Source: Streptomyces griseocarneus
GTDB lineage: Bacteria > Actinomycetota > Actinomycetes > Streptomycetales > Streptomycetaceae
Length of the DNA stretch: 64,000 bases
NCBI GenBank assembly: GCA_003674045.1
Contig: PENC01000027.1
Location: forward strand, 47,085-111,084
Reading direction: 5' to 3'
The notes beneath the pieces are model-generated. The model was not told the DNA's origin and did no database searches. It saw nothing but the letters and a program-made list of their open reading frames with translations. The stretch's first letter is position 1, and every line of letters starts with the position of its first letter. The position numbers were made by a program, and so were the translations under genes. Of the stretch, positions 51,610 through 64,000 are shown in pieces.

Positions 51610-52068
51610 GTGGCGAAGACCATTACGGGAGGCGGGCGCGTGACCATCTTCCCGTTGCTCAACTACTGGCCGGATACGTACGGGGTGGTCGCGTACGCGA
51701 CGACGGGGCGGTTCGGGGATACCGCGGTCGGGGGGTACTTGCCGATTCCGGATGTGCCGGATGTCTATCTGCTGGACGTGGCCGGGCGGAACGCGGTCGG
51801 TGCTTCGTCGACGAAGGACATGGACTGGGTGCTGTGCACGATCTGGAGTTCGCGGGCGACGCCGAAGCCGGGGTCGTTGGATCTGCCGGAGGCGGCGTGG
51901 ACGTTGCGGGTGGATGCGAGCAGGTCGCGGCCCGAGTCGTTGTACGGGCACACGAGTCTGCATGTGGGGCGGTTCACGCTGGATGACCCGGGGCTGATGG
52001 AGCGGGCCTCGGGGGTGCTGGCGGCCGCGCCGCGGGCGGCGGCATGCGGAGGGGGCGGGGCTTCCTGA
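51610..52068 (+). CDS. Hypothetical protein
   Basis: 152 aa from GTG 51610 (GGGAG 6 nt upstream). The sequence TIFPLLNYWPDTYGVVAYAT, GDTAVGGYLPIPDVPDVYLL, and DMDWVLCTIWSSRATPKPG suggests a small beta-rich soluble domain. No signal peptide, metal site or known motif. The final residues ACGGGGAS overlap the left arm of a terminator hairpin shared with the convergent SDR gene. I do not recognise the family. Confidence 0.6.
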   Translation: MAKTITGGGRVTIFPLLNYWPDTYGVVAYATTGRFGDTAVGGYLPIPDVPDVYLLDVAGRNAVGASSTKDMDWVLCTIWSSRATPKPGSLDLPEAAWTLRVDASRSRPESLYGHTSLHVGRFTLDDPGLMERASGVLAAAPRAAACGGGGAS

Positions 52069-52082
52069 GAAGCTCCGCCCCC
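52051..52082. terminator. Bidirectional terminator
   Basis: 14-bp stem (one G-U), GGGGGCGGGGCTTC / GAAGCTCCGCCCCC, loop CTGA. It ends both the 51610 gene and the NRPS-monooxygenase-SDR operon. Confidence 0.8.
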
Positions 52083-52096
52083 TTGCGTGTGCGGTG

Positions 52097-52933
52097 TCAG
52101 CGTGTGATCGGCGCCAGGTGCCGGTCCAGCGCGCCGTCCGGCAGGACGCGGGACAGGACGCCCAGCTTGCGGGCGTCGGCGCCCACCGCGTAGCGGGAGC
52201 GGGGGTGCGCGTCGGTCAGGGCACGGGCGACCGCGCGGGCGAACTGCTCGGGGGTCGTGGGGCTTGTCCGCGCGCTTCGCTCGTTGGCGAACAGGAAGCG
52301 GTTGAAGGGGATGCGGTAGAGGTCGGCGATCCGCTCCGGTACGGCGTCCAGGGCGGCGCGGCCGACGTCGGAGACCTTGCCCCAGATGGGGGTCATGATG
52401 GCGCCGGGCTGCACCACGGAGACGTCGATGCCGAAGCCGCGGAGTTCTCGGCGGAGGACGTCGGTGAGGGCTTCCTTGGCGAACTGGGCCGCCGAGTAGG
52501 CGCCCATGTAGGGGATGGCGACGCTGCCGAGGCCGGAGGTCACGTTGACCACGCGGCCACGGCTCTCCCGCAGCATGGGCAGGAAGGCGCGGGTGACGGC
52601 GAGCTGGCCCACCACGTTGGTGTCGAGCTGGCGGCGCAGCTCGTCGGTGGTGACGCATTCCAGGGGGGCCGAGACGCACACCCCGGCGTTGTTGACGACG
52701 GCCCACAGGCCGTCGATCTCCTTCGCCGCAGCGGCGATCGACTCGTCGTCGGTCACGTCGAGGCGGACGGGCACCACCGTGCCGTACGCCTCCGCCGCGA
52801 GGTCCTCGCCGTCGGCGATCCTGCGGACGCCCGCGTAGACGCGGAAGCCGCGCTCGGCCAGGTGCAGGGCGGCTGTCCGGCCGAGGCCGGAGGAGGCTCC
52901 TGTGATCAGGACGGAACGGCTCTCAACGGGCAC
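52097..52933 (-). CDS. Short-chain dehydrogenase with altered YxxxK motif
   Basis: 278 aa from GTG 52933. The Rossmann motif is TGASSGLGR (about 11-19) with NNAG at about 82. The catalytic Ser lies in VNVTSGLGS and Tyr in YMGAYSAAQFAKEAL. The usual YxxxK Lys is Gln (Y-S-A-A-Q), confirmed by CAG in the DNA. Loss of this Lys normally abolishes or strongly changes SDR catalysis, so the protein may be a non-redox enzyme or use another residue (a Lys lies three positions later). The gene overlaps the monooxygenase stop by 11 bp and so belongs to the NRPS operon. Confidence 0.88.
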   Translation of the reverse strand: MPVESRSVLITGASSGLGRTAALHLAERGFRVYAGVRRIADGEDLAAEAYGTVVPVRLDVTDDESIAAAAKEIDGLWAVVNNAGVCVSAPLECVTTDELRRQLDTNVVGQLAVTRAFLPMLRESRGRVVNVTSGLGSVAIPYMGAYSAAQFAKEALTDVLRRELRGFGIDVSVVQPGAIMTPIWGKVSDVGRAALDAVPERIADLYRIPFNRFLFANERSARTSPTTPEQFARAVARALTDAHPRSRYAVGADARKLGVLSRVLPDGALDRHLAPITR

Positions 52934-54122
52934 GGCGGGCCTCCGCTGGGATGTGGCCGGGGAAGGTGATGGCGTCCTCCAGCGTCCGCGTGAGGCGGGA
53001 GGCCGGGAGGAACTTGAAGTACGCGTCGCGTATCGGCCGCCGGATCGGGTCCTCCGACTGCTCGAAGTCGCTGATGCCGCGGGAGGCGGCGACCATGCCG
53101 CGGGCGCGCTCGCGGCGTTCGTCCTCGTAGCGGCGCAGGCCGCGGGTGAGGTCGTCGGCGGAGCCGAGGACCTTCGCGAGGACGGCGGCGTCCTCCATGG
53201 CCATGCCGGAGCCCTGGCCGAGGCTGGTGAGCATGGGGTGGGCGGCGTCGCCGAGGAGGGTGACGGGGCCCTTGCCCCAGCGCTCCAGGAAGGGCCGGTC
53301 GCGGGAGGGCACGGCGATGATGGACTCCTCGGGCGTCTCGCGGATCGCCTTCTGCACCTCGTCGGCCCAGCCCGCGTAGGAGCGCAGGATCTCGGACTTG
53401 CCGCCGCGCCAGTTGCGGGAGCGCTCGGCGGGCATGTTCCTGGTGCCCCACCAGTAGAGCCGTCCGCCGCCCATGTCGACGAGTCCGAAGCGCTTGCCGC
53501 TGCCCCAGTAGTGGGTCACGGAGCCCGGGGTGAAGCGCGGGTGCTCGAAGGGCACGATGGCGAGCCAGACGATGTAGCCGCTGTCCTTGGAGGGCTCGCC
53601 GGGGCCGACGAGCTGGCGGCGGACGACGGAGTTGAAGCCGTCCGCGCCGATCAGGACGTCGCCGTGCGCCTCGCGTCCGTCCTCGAAGCGGACCGTGACG
53701 CCGCCGCCGTCCTCGTGCGCCTCGAACCCCTTGGCCGTGACGCCGAGTTCGATCGGGATGCCCTCCGCCGCCTCCAGCAGGGCCTGCTGGAGGTCGGAGC
53801 GGGTGATGAGGACGCTGGGCACGCCGATCCGGTCGATGATCTCGGGGAAGGGGAACTCCCGGATCAGCCGGCCGCGGGCGGTCCTGACGTGGTACTGCTC
53901 CAGCACCGCGCCGCGCTTCTCCAGGCCCAGGTCGACGCCGATGGTGTCGAGCGCCGCGAGGGCGTTGCTCATCACCGACAGGCCCGAACCGGCGGCCTTC
54001 AGCTCGCTCGCCCGCTCGTAGACCTCGACGTCGAGGCCGGCCTTGCGCAGGGAGACCGCGGCGGCGAGGCCGCCGATGCCCGCGCCGACGACGATGGCCT
54101 TCCGGCCTTGCTTCTGGCTCAT
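52923..54122 (-). CDS. FAD-dependent group A monooxygenase
   Basis: 399 aa. FAD motifs are GAGIGGLAAAVSL (about 14-26), the DG motif VLIGADGFNSVVR (about 154-166) and the GD motif VTLLGDAAHPMLTSLGQGSG (about 288-307). The gene starts at or inside the end of the NRPS gene: ATG 54122, or GTG 54128 which overlaps its TGA by 4 bp. In legonmycin and pyrrolizixenamide pathways a monooxygenase next to a two-module NRPS oxidises the bicyclic intermediate to the pyrrolizidine core. I infer the same role here. Confidence 0.9.
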   Translation of the reverse strand: MSQKQGRKAIVVGAGIGGLAAAVSLRKAGLDVEVYERASELKAAGSGLSVMSNALAALDTIGVDLGLEKRGAVLEQYHVRTARGRLIREFPFPEIIDRIGVPSVLITRSDLQQALLEAAEGIPIELGVTAKGFEAHEDGGGVTVRFEDGREAHGDVLIGADGFNSVVRRQLVGPGEPSKDSGYIVWLAIVPFEHPRFTPGSVTHYWGSGKRFGLVDMGGGRLYWWGTRNMPAERSRNWRGGKSEILRSYAGWADEVQKAIRETPEESIIAVPSRDRPFLERWGKGPVTLLGDAAHPMLTSLGQGSGMAMEDAAVLAKVLGSADDLTRGLRRYEDERRERARGMVAASRGISDFEQSEDPIRRPIRDAYFKFLPASRLTRTLEDAITFPGHIPAEARRAR

Positions 54123-54124
54123 GG

Positions 54125-61324
<7,200 letters not shown>

Positions 61325-61403
61325 GGCCTTCCTTCCGCTTTTTCAAGGGGTGTTGTCCGGCCTCTCACCCTCGACCCTAGGAAGAAAAAAGCGGTCCGTA
61401 CCA

Positions 61404-61419
61404 CTACTTGTACGAGTAG
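61404..61419. promoter_or_regulatory. Palindromic operator 1 upstream of the NRPS
   Basis: CTACTTGTACGAGTAG; core ACTTGTACGAGT at 61406-61417. Centre lies 23 bp from operator 2. Confidence 0.55.
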
Positions 61420-61426
61420 AAGACGA

Positions 61427-61442
61427 CCACTCGTTCAAGTGG
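61427..61442. promoter_or_regulatory. Palindromic operator 2 upstream of the NRPS
   Basis: CCACTCGTTCAAGTGG; core ACTCGTTCAAGT at 61429-61440. Shared consensus with operator 1 is ACTYGTWCRAGT. Confidence 0.55.
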
Positions 61443-61505
61443 TTGCCCCGACAATCCATGCACAAACAGGGACAAACGACAACCCGCCCCGACCCGCTCC
61501 CGGAC

Positions 61506-61511
61506 TACTCT
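61506..61511 (+). promoter_or_regulatory. -10 box of the hydrolase gene, leaderless
   Basis: TACTCT seven bases before GTG 61519; no RBS. Confidence 0.4.
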
Positions 61512-61518
61512 CCGCCGT

Positions 61519-62286
61519 GTGACCACATTCCTTCAGGGCTCGGGGCCGGCGCTCGTTCTGGCGCACGGCGCGGGCAGCGATATCCAGGACAGCTACGGCC
61601 CGATTCTCGGCGAACTCGCGCGCGAATTCCGGGTCGTCGGCCCGGACTTCCCGGGTTCGGGGGAAACGCCCCTGCCGCCCTCGGGGCTTTCCCTGGACCT
61701 GCTGGCGGACCATGTCGTGGAATCCGCGGTGGCAGCCGGGGCGGAATCCTTCGCGCTTTCCGGTTTCTCCATGGGCACGGCGGTCGCGGTACGGGCCGCG
61801 GCCCGCCACCCGGAACGCGTACGCGCCCTCGTCCTCTCCTCGGGCTTCGCCAGGCCCAACCCCCGTCTGATGCTGGTCATCGACACCTGGCGAGCGCTGG
61901 CCCGCACCGGCGACGACCGCACCCTGGCCTCCTACCTCTCGGTGGTCGTCGGCGGCGCGACATGGCTGGACGCGCGCTCACGCGAGGAGGTCGAGGAACA
62001 ACTGGAGCTGTTCGCCGCGGGGTTGCCCCACGGAACGGACGAACAGCTCTCCCTCTTCGAGCACATCGACGTCCGCGACGACCTGCCGGGCATCACCGTG
62101 CCGACGCTGGTCGTCTCCCCCACGGAGGACATCCTCACGACCCCGTCCCACTCCCGCGAACTCGCCGCGGGCATCCCGGGCGCACGCCTCGCCACCCTGG
62201 CCTGCGGCCATGCGATCGCCGCGGAGCGGCCGGCGGAGTGGGCTGCCCTGATCCGCGACTTCCTGTCAGACGCGCTGACTGCGTAG
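61519..62286 (+). CDS. Alpha/beta hydrolase
   Basis: 255 aa from GTG 61519. Alpha/beta fold with the oxyanion region LAHGAGSDIQDSYGPIL (about 13-29), nucleophile Ser in SGFSMGTAV (about 80-88), Asp in SPTEDILTTP and catalytic His in CGHAIAAERP near the end. It is divergent from the NRPS with the tandem operator between them, so it is possibly co-regulated with it. It could be a hydrolase of the alkaloid pathway (as next to legonmycin genes) or unrelated. The -10 box placement suggests a leaderless mRNA. Confidence 0.88.
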   Translation: MTTFLQGSGPALVLAHGAGSDIQDSYGPILGELAREFRVVGPDFPGSGETPLPPSGLSLDLLADHVVESAVAAGAESFALSGFSMGTAVAVRAAARHPERVRALVLSSGFARPNPRLMLVIDTWRALARTGDDRTLASYLSVVVGGATWLDARSREEVEEQLELFAAGLPHGTDEQLSLFEHIDVRDDLPGITVPTLVVSPTEDILTTPSHSRELAAGIPGARLATLACGHAIAAERPAEWAALIRDFLSDALTA

Positions 62287-62340
62287 GCCCACCGGGGGTG
62301 CGTCTTGCGCTCCGCGCGCGGCTGCGACCCCGGTGGGGGC

Positions 62341-62562
62341 TGGTCGCGCAGTTCCCCGCGCCCCTGACGGGGCGCTCTGCGCCCTCGGACAGCCAGCCTC
62401 CGGTGGAGGGGGCGGGGCCGGAGGGCGGGGTTCTGAAACGACGGTGCATGAATCACAGCACCCCACCCGAATCGGCCGCACGCACCGCGTTTCAGGTTCC
62501 CGCCCGGAGGCAACGCCCCCGGCCCACCGACCACCCAAGGGGCGCGGGGAACGGCGCGACCA
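62341..62562. repeat. Intergenic element with terminal inverted repeats, copy B
   Basis: 222 bp. Ends TGGTCGCGCAGTTCCCCGCG (from 62341) and the inverted AGGGGCGCGGGGAACGGCGC (from 62538) differ at one position over 25 bp. It is in opposite orientation to copy A at 51.2 kb. Shared inner words include CAGAACCCC, CGTCGTTTCAG, TGATTCATGCACCGTCG (as complement). It fills the gap between the hydrolase and the carboxylase gene, directly before the carboxylase stop. Confidence 0.8.
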
Positions 62563-62582
62563 GCCACGAACCGGCCCGCAGA

Positions 62583-64000
62583 CTAACCCTCGATCTCACA
62601 GATGGTGGCGCCGGAAGAGACGGAAGCACCGACCTCGGCGGTGATACCCGTGACGATGCCCGCCTTGTGGGCGTTCAGCGGCTGTTCCATCTTCATCGCC
62701 TCCAGGACGACGACGAGATCGCCCGCGGCGACTTCCTGCCCCTCCTCCACGGCGACCTTGACGATCGTGCCCTGCATCGGGGAGGCCAGAGCGTCACCGG
62801 AGGCGGCCGAACCGGCCTTCTTCGCCGCCCGGCGCCTGGGCTTGGCGCCACCCACCGCGGCGGTGCGGGCGACGGTCATGCCCAGCGAGGACGGCAGCGA
62901 GACCTCCAGGCGCCTGCCGCCGACCTCGACCACGACGGTCTCCCGCCCCGGTGCCTCCTCCCCGTCCTGGACGGCGGAGCCCTCGAAGGGCGGGATCTCG
63001 TTCTCGAACTCCGTCTCGATCCAGCGGGTGTGCACGCCGAACGGCGACGAGGTGAAGGCCTGGTCGGCCACCACGGCCCGGTGGAAGGGAAGGGCCGTGG
63101 CCATGCCCTCGACGGTGAACTCGCCCAGGGCACGCGCCGCACGCTGCAACGCCTGCTCGCGCGTGGCACCGGTGACGATCAGCTTCGCCAGCAGGGAGTC
63201 CCAGGCCGGGCCGATCACCGAACCCGACTCCACGCCCGCGTCCAGCCGCACACCCGGCCCCGTGGGCGCGTCGAAGCGCGTGACCGTGCCAGGAGCGGGC
63301 AGGAAGCCGCGCCCCGGGTCCTCGCCGTTGATGCGGAACTCGAAGGAGTGCCCCCGCAGCGGCGGGTCGTCGTACCCCAGCTCCTCGCCGTCGGCGATAC
63401 GGAACATCTCCCGCACCAGGTCGATCCCCGTGACCTCCTCCGTCACCGGATGCTCCACCTGAAGACGCGTGTTGACCTCCAGGAACGAGATCGTGCCGTC
63501 CTGACCGACCAGGAACTCGCACGTCCCCGCACCCTCATAACCCGCCTCGCGCAGGATCGCCTTGGACGCGCGGTAGAGCTCGGCGTTCTGCTCGTCCGTC
63601 AGGAACGGTGCCGGGGCTTCCTCCACCAGCTTCTGGTGGCGGCGCTGGAGCGAGCAGTCACGCGTGGAGACCACCACCACATTGCCGTGCCGGTCGGCCA
63701 GGCACTGCGTCTCCACATGCCGCGGCCGGTCGAGGTAGCGCTCGACGAAGCACTCCCCCCGCCCGAACGCCGCCACCGCCTCACGCACCGCCGACTCGTA
63801 CAGCTCCGGCACCTCCTCCAGCGTGCGGGCGACCTTCAGGCCGCGTCCGCCGCCGCCGAAGGCGGCCTTGATCGCGATCGGCAGGCCGTGTTCCCGCGCG
63901 AACGCCACGACCTCTTCCGCGCCCGAGACCGGGTCGGGGGTGCCCGCGACGAGCGGGGCGCCGGCGCGCTGGGCGATGTGGCGGGCGGCGACCTTGTCGC
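62583..64000 (-). CDS. Acyl-CoA (acetyl/propionyl) carboxylase alpha subunit, 5' end outside window
   Basis: The last 471 codons of a biotin carboxylase - biotin carrier fusion; the frame runs off the window edge at 64000 (DKVAARHIAQRAGAP...). Visible are the ATP-grasp loop AIKAAFGGGGRGLKV, the catalytic EVNTRLQVEHPVTEE block and the C-terminal biotinyl site VLEAMKMEQPLNAHKAG. It supplies malonyl- or methylmalonyl-CoA with a carboxyltransferase beta subunit. It resembles Streptomyces AccA1/AccA2. The linker KPRRRAAKKAG between the two domains is basic. Convergent with the hydrolase, separated by element copy B. Confidence 0.94.
   Translation of the reverse strand, partial: DKVAARHIAQRAGAPLVAGTPDPVSGAEEVVAFAREHGLPIAIKAAFGGGGRGLKVARTLEEVPELYESAVREAVAAFGRGECFVERYLDRPRHVETQCLADRHGNVVVVSTRDCSLQRRHQKLVEEAPAPFLTDEQNAELYRASKAILREAGYEGAGTCEFLVGQDGTISFLEVNTRLQVEHPVTEEVTGIDLVREMFRIADGEELGYDDPPLRGHSFEFRINGEDPGRGFLPAPGTVTRFDAPTGPGVRLDAGVESGSVIGPAWDSLLAKLIVTGATREQALQRAARALGEFTVEGMATALPFHRAVVADQAFTSSPFGVHTRWIETEFENEIPPFEGSAVQDGEEAPGRETVVVEVGGRRLEVSLPSSLGMTVARTAAVGGAKPRRRAAKKAGSAASGDALASPMQGTIVKVAVEEGQEVAAGDLVVVLEAMKMEQPLNAHKAGIVTGITAEVGASVSSGATICEIEG

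Overview
The window looks like a Streptomyces chromosome (or a close relative). It is very GC-rich with strong third-position G/C. It carries the actinobacterial dnaX-ybaB-recR group, many Streptomyces-type secreted and small DUF proteins, several genes whose -10 box sits 6-7 nt before the start codon (leaderless transcripts), and two NRPS gene clusters.

Layout. 1-5.5 kb: a membrane protein, then a minus-strand replication/repair group (dnaX, ybaB-type gene, recR, DUF5063 gene), followed by the SRP RNA and tRNA-Ser(GGA). 6-21 kb: an ECF sigma factor with its CU044_5270-type partner; a SpoIIE-type phosphatase; a two-component system divergent from an HbpS-like secreted haem-binding protein; an M6 metalloprotease; a ZIP metal transporter; and an NlpC/P60 protein that has lost its catalytic cysteine.

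21.2-30 kb: a tightly packed eight-gene minus-strand operon. It encodes an indigoidine-synthase-type NRPS (1284 aa from a TTG start, Gln-type pocket), an N-terminal-proline tautomerase, a pseudouridine-5'-phosphate glycosidase (PsuG/IndA), a HAD phosphatase, two YdcZ-type transporter halves, a questin-oxidase (DUF4243) protein and a FUR1-type uracil phosphoribosyltransferase. This set matches clusters described for the blue pigment indigoidine and the C-nucleoside minimycin. A 1.3-kb gene-free leader precedes it.

31-46 kb: mostly core or common Streptomyces genes. These include a serine hydrolase, HhH-GPD glycosylase, an AEC transporter interrupted by a frameshift, upp, tadA and its partner, tRNA-Ser(CGA), an orphan qcrB with a perfect Crp-type site, agmatinase, and a LysR/MFS pair. 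46.5-51.2 kb: an apparent paaN - LuxR regulator - FAD oxidoreductase operon.

52-61 kb: a second secondary-metabolite cluster with a 2399-aa C-A-T-C-A-T-TE NRPS, an overlapping FAD monooxygenase and an SDR. The predicted first pocket is serine and the second proline-like. With the monooxygenase this is the architecture of bacterial pyrrolizidine alkaloid pathways (legonmycin/pyrrolizixenamide type). The cluster is bracketed by two inverted copies of a roughly 215-bp element with terminal inverted repeats, and its divergent promoter holds a tandem palindromic operator. The window ends inside an acyl-CoA carboxylase alpha subunit gene.

Protein families were assigned from recognisable motifs, without any database search. 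Start codons are chosen from RBS position, overlaps and family length.
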